Assembly: GCA_903828595.1 (NCBI GenBank) | Contig: CAIKMS010000026.1 | Coordinates: forward strand, 120,330 to 184,329 | Reading direction: 5' to 3' | DNA length: 64,000 nt | Origin: an uncultured Pseudomonadota bacterium | GTDB lineage: Bacteria; Pseudomonadota; Gammaproteobacteria; Steroidobacterales; Steroidobacteraceae | In this document: in pieces, positions 38,065 through 47,433 of the stretch | Layout: the number at the start of each line of letters is the position of its first letter | Numbering within the stretch: the stretch's first letter is position 1 | The notes under the pieces: model-generated | Seen by the model: the letters and a program-made list of their open reading frames with translations, nothing else | The model's database searches: none | Told to the model about the DNA's origin: nothing | Translations under genes and position numbers: made by a program

Positions 38065-38418
38065 ATGACTTCATCTAAGACAGCCTTTGAGTTGTGGGAT
38101 TTACGCGTCGAGGTCATCGCACCACCAGACGCGAGAATTTATTGCGGTGCTCGAGTGGGTGATTATTTTGAAGTGCATGGCGAAATGTTGCATTTTCCGC
38201 CAGGCCAGGGCTTCTCGCTTTACTCTCTGGCTGCACTCTTGCCTCTTTTACCCGCCAAGCAGCGCGTCACGGACCCCAATGACTGGATGAGCACGGACAG
38301 TGAGGTCGCGTGCCCCGACCCGAATTGTCCAACTCGCTTCAAGATTACCCGCACCGCGCGCCGGCGATTTGAGCACGCTCAGACCACAGCCGTGCCGCTT
38401 CCGAAGGAAGTTCTTTAA
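38065..38418 (+). CDS. TIGR04076-family protein
   Basis: A 117-residue protein that fits the TIGR04076 pattern: an N-terminal VEVIAPPDARIYCGARVGD, then GFSLYSLAALLPLLPAKQR and a closing VACPDPNCPTRFKITRT with a CPxxxC pair. The function of the family is not known. AAGGGAAG precedes the start by about eight bases. Its stop codon overlaps the start of the aldo/keto reductase by one base (TAATG), so the two are translated together and probably work together. Confidence 0.8.
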   Translation: MTSSKTAFELWDLRVEVIAPPDARIYCGARVGDYFEVHGEMLHFPPGQGFSLYSLAALLPLLPAKQRVTDPNDWMSTDSEVACPDPNCPTRFKITRTARRRFEHAQTTAVPLPKEVL

Positions 38419-39449
38419 TGCAAACGATCAGCCTGACGCCCGAATATCGGATTTCGCGTCTTATCAAAGGCGGCTGGCATTTAGCTGGTGGTCATGGCCC
38501 TGTTGACACGCAACAGGCTTTGGTTGACATGGCACAGTTCGTTGAGTCCGGCATCACCACTTTTGATTGCGCCGATATTTATACGGGCGTTGAACAGATG
38601 ATCGGGGATTTCCGTTTGAACTACCCGGCACTGGCTACCAAACTAAAAGTCCATACCAAGTTTGTTCCTGATCTGGATCGGCTAGGCTCTGTTGACAGCC
38701 AATACGTGGAACAAATCATCCATCGCTCCATGAAGCGCCTGGGCGTTGATCAATTAGATTTAGTCCAGTTTCACTGGTGGGATTTTACTGTCCCTGGTTA
38801 TGTGGAGGCCGCTTTAGAGCTATCTCGTCTGCAAAAGATTGGCGATATATGCCATCTTGGGGTGACTAATTTCGATGTTGCCCATTTGCGAGAGTTACAT
38901 CAGGCCGGTGTCGCCATCGTGGCGCACCAGTTGCAATATTCGGTACTGGATAGCCGGCCATCGGGGTTAATGACAGAGTATTGTGCCGCCGCTGGAATTG
39001 GTTTTCTGTGCTACGGGACCGTTGCTGGGGGGTTTTTGTCCGAGAGATGGTTGGGCGTGGCAGAGCCGGCGCATCCGTTAGCCAATAGATCACTGACAAA
39101 GTACAAGCTGATTATTGATGATTTCGGCGGCTGGGCTCGCTTTCAGGATCTGCTGCGGGTGTTGAAGCAGATCGCCGAGAATCACCAATGCGATATTGCG
39201 ACCATAGCCTCGGCCTACGTGCTGGCTCAACCTCAGGTTAGTGCGGCGATCATCGGTGCAACCAACACCGCTCATTTACCCTCGCATCTGCGCTTAGCCA
39301 ATGTGGCGTTGGACAGTTCAGAAATCATCCGTATCAGGGATTTTCTGGCCACTGGCCCTCACCTTGCCGGTGACGTCTACGAGCTTGAGCGTGATCGTGA
39401 TGGACGGCATGGACGCATCATGAAATACAATTTGAGTACACCCACTTAA
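38418..39449 (+). CDS. Aldo/keto reductase
   Basis: A 343-residue member of the aldo/keto reductase barrel family. The catalytic tetrad is visible: D50 and Y55 in TFDCADIYTG, K81 in VHTKF and H119 in LVQFHWW. The cofactor-binding C-terminus is AAIIGATNTAHLPSHL. It should reduce a carbonyl with NADPH or act in the reverse direction; substrate not known. Coupled to the TIGR04076 gene by a one-base overlap. A hairpin at 39457 may end the transcript. Confidence 0.9.
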   Translation: MQTISLTPEYRISRLIKGGWHLAGGHGPVDTQQALVDMAQFVESGITTFDCADIYTGVEQMIGDFRLNYPALATKLKVHTKFVPDLDRLGSVDSQYVEQIIHRSMKRLGVDQLDLVQFHWWDFTVPGYVEAALELSRLQKIGDICHLGVTNFDVAHLRELHQAGVAIVAHQLQYSVLDSRPSGLMTEYCAAAGIGFLCYGTVAGGFLSERWLGVAEPAHPLANRSLTKYKLIIDDFGGWARFQDLLRVLKQIAENHQCDIATIASAYVLAQPQVSAAIIGATNTAHLPSHLRLANVALDSSEIIRIRDFLATGPHLAGDVYELERDRDGRHGRIMKYNLSTPT

Positions 39450-39456
39450 GGCTAGC

Positions 39457-39476
39457 GCCTGTAAAAAATTTCAGGC
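39457..39476 (+). terminator. Weak hairpin after the aldo/keto reductase
   Basis: GCCTG and CAGGC form a five-base stem over an A/T-rich ten-base loop, with TCTT following. Short and without a good T tract. Confidence 0.3.
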
Positions 39477-39591
39477 TCTTACTGCTTCAAAAAAATTGGA
39501 GAAAACTTGGGCATTCCTGCGCTTTTGCCTTAAGAGGTCTACTCTTCGCGCTGTAGCTTGATTTTACGGACTTGCTTAGGAAGAGGGCGCC

Positions 39592-40704
39592 ATGACATCT
39601 GTAACACCAAACCGACCGATAGACGTGCCGCAAACGATGGCCGCGGTCATGTTACTAGGCAACGGCGGCTATGAGCAGTTGGCCTACCGGACCGATGTTC
39701 CGGTCCCACATCCTGGCGTGGGCGAGGTTTTGATTCGCATCGCAGCCGCCGGGGTCAACAACACGGATATTAATACGCGCACCGCATGGTATTCACGTTC
39801 GGTGACGGAAGGGACCACGGCCGCTGGAGCAGCGTCGGGTTTAGAAATGGCCCGAGCCGAGGATGCCGGTTGGACCGGCGCGATGCACACCTTTCCAAAG
39901 ATACAGGGTGCTGATGTGTGTGGGGTTATCGCGCAGGTGGGAGAGGGCGTTAGTGCTTCTCGGCTAGGTCAGCGGGTGCTTGTGGAGCCAATCATTCGCC
40001 GCCTTATCAACGGGCGTGAACAGATCAGCTATTTTGGCTCGGAGTGTAATGGCGGTTTTGCGCAATACACCTGTATCCCGGACATTAACGCTCATTCCTT
40101 GGAAAGCCGGTTTTCTGATGTGGAGCTAGCCTCTTTGCCCTGTGCGTATTGGGCGGCCGAGCACATGCTACACCGGTGTGGGGTAAGCGCAGGGCAGAGG
40201 GTGCTGATCACGGGAGCGTCTGGTGGCGTCGGTTCAGCGGCTATACAGTTAGCAACTCGCCGCGGTGCCTATGTGGTTGCGATCGCTACTTTAAGCAAAG
40301 CACCAGCGCTAAAGGCCTTGGGTGCCGCCGAAGTTCTCGCGCGTGATTGCAATATTGTTGATTGTTTAGGAGAGGAAAGTATCGATGCCGTGGTTGACGT
40401 GGTTGGCGGTGCGCAGTTCGGCCAACTCCTGCGCGTGTTGCGTCGAAAAGGATGCTATGCCGTTGCTGGCGCCATCGCTGGACCTGTCGTTGATCTGGAT
40501 TTACGAACGCTATATCTCAAAGATCTCAGGCTTGAAGGCTGTACGGTCTACAGCGCTGAAGTATTTCGTAATCTAGTCGGCTATATCGAGAGAGAGGAAA
40601 TCCGACCGTTGGTCGCAGCAACCTTTCCCTTGAGAGAAATCGTTGCGGCACAAAGACAATTCACTGAAAAAGGCTTTACAGGAAAAATTGTGCTGATTCC
40701 GTGA
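39592..40704 (+). CDS. Zinc-independent MDR/quinone-reductase-like alcohol dehydrogenase
   Basis: A 370-residue medium-chain dehydrogenase/reductase. GroES-like N-terminal part: VGEVLIRIAAAGVNNTDINTR; NAD(P) fold: VLITGASGGVGSAAIQLATRRG; catalytic-domain end GKIVLIP. There is an insert of about 30 residues around SVTEGTTAAGAASGLEMAR, seen in a subgroup of these enzymes. The cysteine/histidine set for catalytic zinc is lacking, as in quinone oxidoreductases. GGAAGAGGG lies just ahead of the ATG. Single gene, convergent with the DUF808 gene. Substrate unknown. Confidence 0.85.
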   Translation: MTSVTPNRPIDVPQTMAAVMLLGNGGYEQLAYRTDVPVPHPGVGEVLIRIAAAGVNNTDINTRTAWYSRSVTEGTTAAGAASGLEMARAEDAGWTGAMHTFPKIQGADVCGVIAQVGEGVSASRLGQRVLVEPIIRRLINGREQISYFGSECNGGFAQYTCIPDINAHSLESRFSDVELASLPCAYWAAEHMLHRCGVSAGQRVLITGASGGVGSAAIQLATRRGAYVVAIATLSKAPALKALGAAEVLARDCNIVDCLGEESIDAVVDVVGGAQFGQLLRVLRRKGCYAVAGAIAGPVVDLDLRTLYLKDLRLEGCTVYSAEVFRNLVGYIEREEIRPLVAATFPLREIVAAQRQFTEKGFTGKIVLIP

Positions 40705-40725
40705 GTGTCTGGGCGACGCCAGTAT

Positions 40726-41655
40726 CTAGGTCAATAAAGTTCTGGTTTTGCTTGCTACTTTTTTGGTTATCACTAAAGCACTGCCCATGACGACCCCTAA
40801 GATTGCCTGCACGAACAAGGTCTTTGTTGAATCGTTAAGCGGCATTCCAACAGTTAGCTGATTAAGCGGATCCAACAATCGGTTCGGAAGCAGATGAAGG
40901 GTTTCGAGCGTGTGGTTGATGATGCCTCCGCCCACCATAAACAATGCCGCGGTTCCTAATACCCCTAGTGCTCTCATAATCCAGGGTGCGCTCTCCAGAA
41001 GAAGACGCCCACTGAGCTTAAGGACAGTCTCCATGGGCGCATTGACGGAGCGTTTCATCAAATAAAATCCTACGTCATCTATTTTGATGATGAGTGCGAC
41101 TAGCCCATAAATGACGACGTTCATGATAATGGCGATGGACAATAAAACTAAAAATTTGGATGACAACGACACAGGAGGTAGCGAGTTTAGTGCAATCAAA
41201 ATTATTTCTGCCGACAACACAAGATCGGTGCGAATGGCGCCATCAATTTTATCCTTTTCACTGATTGCCAGGCGCGCATTGCCGGGTGGATCACCCTGAG
41301 CATGCGACCGTCCACGCTGTCCAAAGACTGCGTGCATTAGTTTCTCAGCGCCCTCGTAACACAGATACAGCCCGCCTAGACCTAAAATCGGCAGTAAAGC
41401 CCAAGGCATTAAAACTGTTATCGCAAGAATGCTGGGAACTAAAAGCAGTTTGTTTTTGAGTGATCCCTTGGCGATCGCCCAGATAATGCTCCATTCCCGC
41501 TCGGCTGCCGTCGTGTCCATTAGGTTGGCTGTCACGGCGATGTCATCACCAACCACCGCGGCGGTGCGCATGGCAGCGGTCTTAGTCATGAGCGCAATGT
41601 CATCTAAGCTCGAGGCGATGTCATCCAATAGCATCAGCAGGCCGGTGGTGGGCAT
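40726..41655 (-). CDS. DUF808 (YedI-like) inner-membrane protein
   Basis: A 309-residue membrane protein starting LLMLLDDIASSLDDIALMTK and AVVGDDIAVTANLM, the conserved front of the DUF808/YedI family, followed by several membrane spans (LLLVPSILAITVLMPWALLP; LGVLGTAALFMVGGGIIN). The function of the family is not known. It lies after panC on the same strand with a gap of 56 bases, but a shared function is not indicated. Confidence 0.87.
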   Translation of the reverse strand: MPTTGLLMLLDDIASSLDDIALMTKTAAMRTAAVVGDDIAVTANLMDTTAAEREWSIIWAIAKGSLKNKLLLVPSILAITVLMPWALLPILGLGGLYLCYEGAEKLMHAVFGQRGRSHAQGDPPGNARLAISEKDKIDGAIRTDLVLSAEIILIALNSLPPVSLSSKFLVLLSIAIIMNVVIYGLVALIIKIDDVGFYLMKRSVNAPMETVLKLSGRLLLESAPWIMRALGVLGTAALFMVGGGIINHTLETLHLLPNRLLDPLNQLTVGMPLNDSTKTLFVQAILGVVMGSALVITKKVASKTRTLLT

Positions 41656-41711
41656 CGATTTTTAACCTTCGATCTGACGTCGCGCCTTACTCTGATTGAG
41701 CGCGGGTAGCT

Positions 41712-42539
41712 TTAGATCTCGACGTTATCCAGCAAACGGATACTGCCTAACTTGGCAGCCACTAACACCACCAGTCTCTCCGTTTCTAGGGGTGGGCCCA
41801 GGTCGTGCTGTCGTCGGATAGTAAGATAATCTAAGTGAAAATCCGGGTGTTGCGCTAAGCGAGCTCTGGCCGCGGATTCCAGTTCAGCCCACTCGTGGCA
41901 AGCCTTCCTGGCAGAGGCAGCCACTTCGCTTATCAGTTGATAGAGATAGGCAGCATCCTGGTGGTGTTGCTGACTTAAAAACGCATTACGAGAAGAGCGC
42001 GCCAGACCGGAAGGTTCTCGGACTGTATCAACGCCATGAATCTGAATGGGCAGTGATAACTGCTCCACCATTTTTTCTATGACACGCCACTGCTGATAGT
42101 CTTTTTTTCCAAAAAAGGCCTGATGCGGTTGCACGAGGTTGAATAGCTTCAGCACTACCGTACAAACACCTCGAAAAAATCCGGGTCTAGACTTGCCCTC
42201 TAGAATTGAACCTAAAGCAGGGTCTGGCTCGACAAGATATGTCTGCGGCGTGGGATACATGTCCTTGATTGCCGGGGCGAACGCAATGTCGCATCCGGCT
42301 TGTGCTAACAACTCGCAGTCACGTTCCAAAGTCCGGGGATACCCATCAAAATCATCGCTTGCCGCGAACTGCAGCGGATTCACAAAAATACTGGCAACAA
42401 CAGTTTTGGAGGTTTTTCGCGCGTTTTCTACAAGGTGTAGATGCCCCTCGTGAAGGTTGCCCATGGTCGCTACCAACGCTACGTTGGTCTTGTCGCGTAG
42501 CAGCTCGCGCAGCAGTAACGGTTGATGAACAAGTTGCAT
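41712..42539 (-). CDS. panC: Pantothenate synthetase
   Basis: A 275-residue enzyme with the nucleotidyltransferase signature VATMGNLHEGHLHLV (MGxLHxGH), VNPLQF, FFGKKDYQQW and the KMSKS-like SSRN. It joins D-pantoate and beta-alanine with ATP, the last step of pantothenate synthesis. It follows panB by seven bases, so the two form the usual panBC pair. panD is not in the window. Confidence 0.96.
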   Translation of the reverse strand: MQLVHQPLLLRELLRDKTNVALVATMGNLHEGHLHLVENARKTSKTVVASIFVNPLQFAASDDFDGYPRTLERDCELLAQAGCDIAFAPAIKDMYPTPQTYLVEPDPALGSILEGKSRPGFFRGVCTVVLKLFNLVQPHQAFFGKKDYQQWRVIEKMVEQLSLPIQIHGVDTVREPSGLARSSRNAFLSQQHHQDAAYLYQLISEVAASARKACHEWAELESAARARLAQHPDFHLDYLTIRRQHDLGPPLETERLVVLVAAKLGSIRLLDNVEI

Positions 42540-42546
42540 CGTGGGT

Positions 42547-43353
42547 TCAGTAGCCGTGGAGTTGATCTTCGGGAAAGCGTCCTTCTTTCACATCCTCTAC
42601 GTACTGCCGGATGGCACCGGCAATACTGTTGTTAGCGGCTAGGAAGTTTTTTACGAAGCGCGGTGCTACCCCACTGTTGATGCCCAGCATGTCGTGTAAA
42701 ACCAGCACCTGACCAGAGCAGCTTCGTCCGGCGCCGATGCCTATAACAGGAATAGACAAAGCTTGCGTCACCTGTGCGGCAACTTCGGCAGGAACCAGTT
42801 CCAGCACCAGCATCTGCGCGCCGGCCTTAGCAAGGTCACGTGCTTGCCTGAGCAACTGCTCGACCGCCTCTTCGGTGCGTCCTTGGATGCGGTAGCCGCC
42901 TAATGCATGCACAGACTGGGGCGTGAAGCCTAAGTGTCCACAGACGGGTATGCCACGTTCGGTCAGAAACTCCACGGCCGGGATTGTCCAGTCACCGCCT
43001 TCCAGCTTGACCATGTGAGCCCCGGCCTGCATCAGGGTTACAGCGTTTTGCAGGGCCTGAGCGGGGGATTGCTGGTACGAGCCAAAGGGCATATCAGCCA
43101 CGATCCAGGCCAGGCTCGCGCCTCGTGCTACGCACCCGGTGTGGTAGGCCATATGGTCGACGGAAACCTTGAGTGTGGAACGTTCCCCACCCACGACCAT
43201 GCCGAGAGAGTCACCTACCAGGAGCACGTCTACGCCGGCTTGATCGAGTAATTGAGCAAAGGCGGCGTCGTAGCAGGTAAGAACAGCAATGTTCTCACCG
43301 GCGGAATGCATGGCGTGCAGGCGATGCAAAGTCATGGGTTTTCGAGCGTTCAT
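42547..43353 (-). CDS. panB: 3-methyl-2-oxobutanoate hydroxymethyltransferase
   Basis: A 268-residue TIM-barrel protein of family length. LTCYDAAFAQLLDQAGVD, LLVGDSLGMVVGG, and the magnesium/substrate region VKLEGG are present; IPVCGHLGFTPQSVHALGGY and VIGIGAG complete the family pattern. It makes ketopantoate from 2-oxoisovalerate and methylene-tetrahydrofolate. First gene of panBC, divergent from the cation antiporter with a 157-base gap. Confidence 0.96.
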   Translation of the reverse strand: MNARKPMTLHRLHAMHSAGENIAVLTCYDAAFAQLLDQAGVDVLLVGDSLGMVVGGERSTLKVSVDHMAYHTGCVARGASLAWIVADMPFGSYQQSPAQALQNAVTLMQAGAHMVKLEGGDWTIPAVEFLTERGIPVCGHLGFTPQSVHALGGYRIQGRTEEAVEQLLRQARDLAKAGAQMLVLELVPAEVAAQVTQALSIPVIGIGAGRSCSGQVLVLHDMLGINSGVAPRFVKNFLAANNSIAGAIRQYVEDVKEGRFPEDQLHGY

Positions 43354-43510
43354 AGGGTGAATGTTGCAGGAAGTTGAGGCTGCCGGCTAGGCCTAGAGGG
43401 CTCGGAAAGGGCCTGCCACAAGGATTGTTAGGGGCTGGTATGCTGGCTGGGTGTCTTTTTGCCGATTTTCCGCCGTTCTTCGCTGACTAAAACCAGTCTC
43501 TGGTAGGTGA

Positions 43511-44521
43511 ATGTCTTTTATGGTCCTTACCTTGATTACACTTTTAGCCTGTGCCCTTTTCATCTACTTGGCCTGTGAGTATTTCGTTAATGGTGTGGAG
43601 TGGTTGGGATACCAGCTGGGTATACAGCGCAGTGCGGTCGGCACGGTCTTGGCGGCCTTTGGTACGGCCTTACCTGAAAGTGTAGTGACTTTTGTGGCTG
43701 TGGTTTTAGGCCGATCACCGGACCAATCTCAGATTGGTATCGGCGCGGCCATGGGCGGACCGCTGGTCCTGGCTTCGATCGGGTACGGCGCGGTGGGCTT
43801 AGGCTGGCTGTATTATCAACGCGGCACCTTGGCTTCGTGGGTGACCTCACCCATCCAAGCGCGATTAGCGCGTGAGCAGAGATGGTTTCTTTTTGCATTC
43901 GCGATAAAAGCCGGGCTCGGCCTGATTGTCTTTAGCCTGAAGCCTTGGGCAGGGGTCTTACTTTTATTGTTGTATGGGATTTACGCCTACGACCAAATGC
44001 GTAACCCCTCCTCACTGGGCGAGGAAAACGATGAGTTAGAGCCCTTAATGCTCAGGCCAAAGGAGTCTAGTCCGTCTATAGCTTGGTCACTATTGCAAAC
44101 CGGGTTGGCACTGTTGGTGACTTTTATAGCGTCCTACGGATTTGTCGGGCAGCTGACTACGCTCGGTCCAGCGTTGGGGTTGTCTCCGCAATTAACAGCG
44201 CTACTTTTAAGTCCGGTTGCCACCGAGCTGCCGGAAATTCTCAACGCCATTATTTGGCTAAGCAAGGGCAAGGTGTTGCTTGCGCTAGGCAACGTTGCCG
44301 GTTCGATGATGATCCAAGCTACGGTGCCCAGTGCGCTAGGCTTAATGTTTACTCCTTGGATTTTTGATCGGTCGTTGCTGATCAGTGCACTGGTTACCCT
44401 AGTGGCCTCTGCCTGGTTTTGGATTTTGGTGCAACGTCATTTGCTAACGCCCGCTCGACTGGCCAGCTTTGGTCTTTTTTACTTTGTGTTCGCCGGCGCC
44501 GTATGGGCATGGGCCGGCTAG
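43511..44521 (+). CDS. Calcium/sodium:proton antiporter family protein
   Basis: A 336-residue membrane protein with the two alpha-repeats of the CaCA superfamily: FGTALPESVVTFVAV in the first and SPVATELPEILNAIIWLSKG in the second, each with the ion-coordinating glutamate. About ten spans. It exchanges Ca2+ (or another cation) for Na+ or H+ across the inner membrane. The ATG at 43511 touches AGGTGA; the next ATG three codons on (43520) has better spacing and may be the true start. Confidence 0.87.
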   Translation: MSFMVLTLITLLACALFIYLACEYFVNGVEWLGYQLGIQRSAVGTVLAAFGTALPESVVTFVAVVLGRSPDQSQIGIGAAMGGPLVLASIGYGAVGLGWLYYQRGTLASWVTSPIQARLAREQRWFLFAFAIKAGLGLIVFSLKPWAGVLLLLLYGIYAYDQMRNPSSLGEENDELEPLMLRPKESSPSIAWSLLQTGLALLVTFIASYGFVGQLTTLGPALGLSPQLTALLLSPVATELPEILNAIIWLSKGKVLLALGNVAGSMMIQATVPSALGLMFTPWIFDRSLLISALVTLVASAWFWILVQRHLLTPARLASFGLFYFVFAGAVWAWAG

Positions 44522-44549
44522 CCTTTAGGTAGACTTTCAGGAGATAACA

Positions 44550-45476
44550 ATGAAAATGAGCGAGCCTGCCTCGGTCTGTTTAATTGGCGCGCCAACCGAC
44601 GTAGGCGCTGCTGATCGTGGCGCCTCTATGGGCCCTGAAGCGATGCGCGTTGCGGGTTTGGCTGAAGCGCTCACTGCGCGTGGGTTAAAGGTCAGGGATG
44701 CTGGCAATCTCGCTGGCCCGGCGAACCCCTGTGCGCCGCCTATTGATGGCTACCGACATCTGGCCGAAGTCGTCCAATGGAACCGTCTGGTTCATGACGC
44801 GGTGTATGGAGCGTTGGGTCTGGGCCAACTGCCTATCGTATTAGGTGGGGACCATTGCCTAGGGGTGGGTTCGCTCAGTGCTGTTGCCCGCTACGGTCGA
44901 GAGCAAGGCAAGCGTGTGCGTGTTTTATGGTTGGACGCGCACGCCGATTTTAATACCCGCGAACTGTCGCCTAGTGGCAATTTACACGGCATGCCCGTGG
45001 CCTGTGCCTGCGGCTTTGGGCCTGACGAACTGACCCATCTCGGTGGGCACTATCCCATTTTACCCCCAGACGCGATTCGGCAGATCGGCATAAGAAGCGT
45101 TGACCAAGGCGAGAAGCGGTTTGTTCACGAGCAGGGCCTGGAAGTTTTTGATATGCGGTTTATTGACGAAGTGGGAATGCGCCAAGTGATGAAGATGGCA
45201 CTGGCTGACTTGGATGACCACACGCACTTGCACGTTAGCTTTGATGTCGACTTTTTGGATCCGGATATCGCTCCAGGTGTGGGTACCACGGTACCGGGCG
45301 GTCCGACCTATCGTGAAGCGCAGTTATGCATGGAAATGATTGCTGATACCGGGCGCCTGGCATCTTTGGACTTGATGGAACTGAATCCTGCGCTGGATAA
45401 ACGTAATCAGACAGCCAAACTGGCCGTTGATCTCATTGAGTCGCTATTCGGCAAAAGTACTTTGATGCGTGCGTAA
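44550..45476 (+). CDS. rocF: Arginase-family ureohydrolase
   Basis: A 308-residue enzyme with the Mn2+ ligands of ureohydrolases: GGDHCLG, WLDAHADFNT and SFDVDFLDPDIAPG. GAPTDVGAADRGASMGPEAMR at the front and GNLHGMPVA after the metal motif favour arginase over agmatinase. It splits arginine to ornithine and urea. AGGAGA precedes the start by six bases. The gap to the upstream antiporter is 28 bases. No urease or ornithine genes are close. Confidence 0.9.
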   Translation: MKMSEPASVCLIGAPTDVGAADRGASMGPEAMRVAGLAEALTARGLKVRDAGNLAGPANPCAPPIDGYRHLAEVVQWNRLVHDAVYGALGLGQLPIVLGGDHCLGVGSLSAVARYGREQGKRVRVLWLDAHADFNTRELSPSGNLHGMPVACACGFGPDELTHLGGHYPILPPDAIRQIGIRSVDQGEKRFVHEQGLEVFDMRFIDEVGMRQVMKMALADLDDHTHLHVSFDVDFLDPDIAPGVGTTVPGGPTYREAQLCMEMIADTGRLASLDLMELNPALDKRNQTAKLAVDLIESLFGKSTLMRA

Positions 45477-45607
45477 GCGGCGGCTTTTCGTCCGGACAGG
45501 ATCGGCGTGGCCCGGCGGCTCTGGTAGGATGGAGCGACGAATGCTTTAGTCCGAGCCGGCTCGTCAAGTCGTGCCGATTTTGTGTGCGCCGCAACAAGGG
45601 TATTGAT

Positions 45608-47356
45608 ATGAATCTGCGATACCGAACTCTCGCCACGTCGATCACGCTGTTGATGAGCCTGTCGGTGCTAGCCGATGAAAATCAGGCAGACAGGCAGCTA
45701 CGCACGATCTATCAGACGGAGTGGAGTTGGCGCCAGAGCCAGTTCCCGGATAGCGAAGATACCAATCGCTCCGTACAGGATCACTTACCCCGAGCCGATT
45801 CGGCAACTCAGGCAGAACGAACGGCGTATTGGGAAAAAATTGCCTCGCAATTAACGGCCCTGTCCGTTGATCAGCTGTCAGCAGGTGAAAAACTCAATTA
45901 CGACATCTATCAACCCGAGATAACCGCAATTCTTGCCGGCCAGCATTTTCGTAACTTCGAAATGCCCGTCAATGCTGACAGTAATTTTTGGTCCGATTTT
46001 GGGTATACCGCGCGCCGACCGTTTCGCTCGCTGACTGATTATGAGCACTGGATCAGCCAGATGCGCGATATTCCACGTTACTTCGCTGAGCAGACGGATC
46101 AGATGCGCGCCGGGCTTAAGCGTGGATTTACCCCCCCTAAGGTCACGCTAACCGGTCGAGATGCGTCGATAACAGCGGTGACAGATGTAAGCGCCGAGAA
46201 AACGTTGTTCTTCATTCCATTCACTGACATGAAAGGTATTCCGGCAGCGCAGCAAAAGCGTTTACGAGAGGAAGCCCTGCAGGTGATTCGTAACAGCGTT
46301 CAGCCTGCACATGCTCGACTGTTGAAGTTCTGGCGTGAAGAGTACGTCCCCGGCGCGCGAGTCACCCTCGCCGCGAAGGACCTGCCTGACGGAATGAACT
46401 ATTACCGCGCTCAGATTCGTGAATACACCACAACCACGATGGAGCCGGACGCCATTCATGCGTTCGGTCTTTCAGAGGTTGCGCGGCTGCACGATGAGAT
46501 GGTTCAGGAGATGAAGCAGACGGGATTTACCGGTGATTTCCCCGCCTTCCTTCAGTACCTTCGCAGCGACCCGCAATTTGCCGCCAAAACGCCAGACGAG
46601 TTATTGATGCGCGCGGCGTGGATTGCCAAGAGATTTGATGCGGTTAGTGCGCAGTATTTTGGGTACTTGCCAAGGGCCCGATTTGCCATCCGTCCGGTTC
46701 CAGCGGAGTTGGCGCCTTTTTATACGGCCGGTCGAGGTGGGGCGGAGGTTTATCTGTTGAACACCTACGATTTACCAAGTCGACCGCTTTATAACCTGAC
46801 CGCCCTAACATTGCATGAGTCAGCACCCGGCCACGCTTGGCAAGGTTCGATCGCTCTGGAGCATAAGGACCAGCCCGAGTTTCGTCAGCACACGTATATC
46901 TCAGCGTACGGCGAGGGCTGGGCGCTTTATTGTGAGCGCCTGGGTCTTGAAATGGGTATGTACGACACGGCCTATGATCGGTTTGGCATGCTCGGCTACC
47001 AGATTTGGCGCGCCGCTCGCTTGGTGGTCGATACGGGCATTCATGCCAAAGGCTGGTCCCGTCAGCAAGCAATGGATTATCTGGCGCAATACACCGCGTT
47101 GCCCAGTCATGAGATCGAGACTGAAGTGGATCGGTACATATCATGGCCGGGTCAGGCTTTGTCCTATTACCTTGGCGAGACCGCGATACTTAAGCTGCGC
47201 GCTGAGGCCGAAAAGAAACTGGGTGACCGTTTTAACCTTCGCGCATTTCACGACACGGTGCTGGAACTAGGCTCGGTACCTCTGCCTGTCCTACAGGCGC
47301 GTATGGACCGGTTTATCGCCGAGGGTGGTAAGGGTCCGTATCCTGACTTGGAGTGA
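45608..47356 (+). CDS. DUF885-family exported metallopeptidase-like protein
   Basis: A 582-residue protein with a short signal peptide (LATSITLLMSLSVLADE). The DUF885 zinc motif HESAPGHAW (HExxPGH type) is near residue 403, followed by SAYGEGWALYCERLG with a further glutamate ligand. Family members are thought to be zinc peptidases acting in the periplasm. I chose ATG at 45608 (AAGGG upstream), which gives the signal peptide. It lies 131 bases after the arginase gene; shared function is not shown. Confidence 0.87.
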   Translation: MNLRYRTLATSITLLMSLSVLADENQADRQLRTIYQTEWSWRQSQFPDSEDTNRSVQDHLPRADSATQAERTAYWEKIASQLTALSVDQLSAGEKLNYDIYQPEITAILAGQHFRNFEMPVNADSNFWSDFGYTARRPFRSLTDYEHWISQMRDIPRYFAEQTDQMRAGLKRGFTPPKVTLTGRDASITAVTDVSAEKTLFFIPFTDMKGIPAAQQKRLREEALQVIRNSVQPAHARLLKFWREEYVPGARVTLAAKDLPDGMNYYRAQIREYTTTTMEPDAIHAFGLSEVARLHDEMVQEMKQTGFTGDFPAFLQYLRSDPQFAAKTPDELLMRAAWIAKRFDAVSAQYFGYLPRARFAIRPVPAELAPFYTAGRGGAEVYLLNTYDLPSRPLYNLTALTLHESAPGHAWQGSIALEHKDQPEFRQHTYISAYGEGWALYCERLGLEMGMYDTAYDRFGMLGYQIWRAARLVVDTGIHAKGWSRQQAMDYLAQYTALPSHEIETEVDRYISWPGQALSYYLGETAILKLRAEAEKKLGDRFNLRAFHDTVLELGSVPLPVLQARMDRFIAEGGKGPYPDLE

Positions 47357-47433
47357 GTGTCATCATCGACATCAATGCCATGCATAAAAAACGGGCGTCG
47401 TCAGGGCGCGTGAATTATTGACCGAGTGAAATA

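Noticed and set aside
46644..47144. Minus-strand open frame of 166 codons inside the DUF885 gene
   Set aside because: Overlaps the zinc-motif region of a real gene; product is basic and of low sense.
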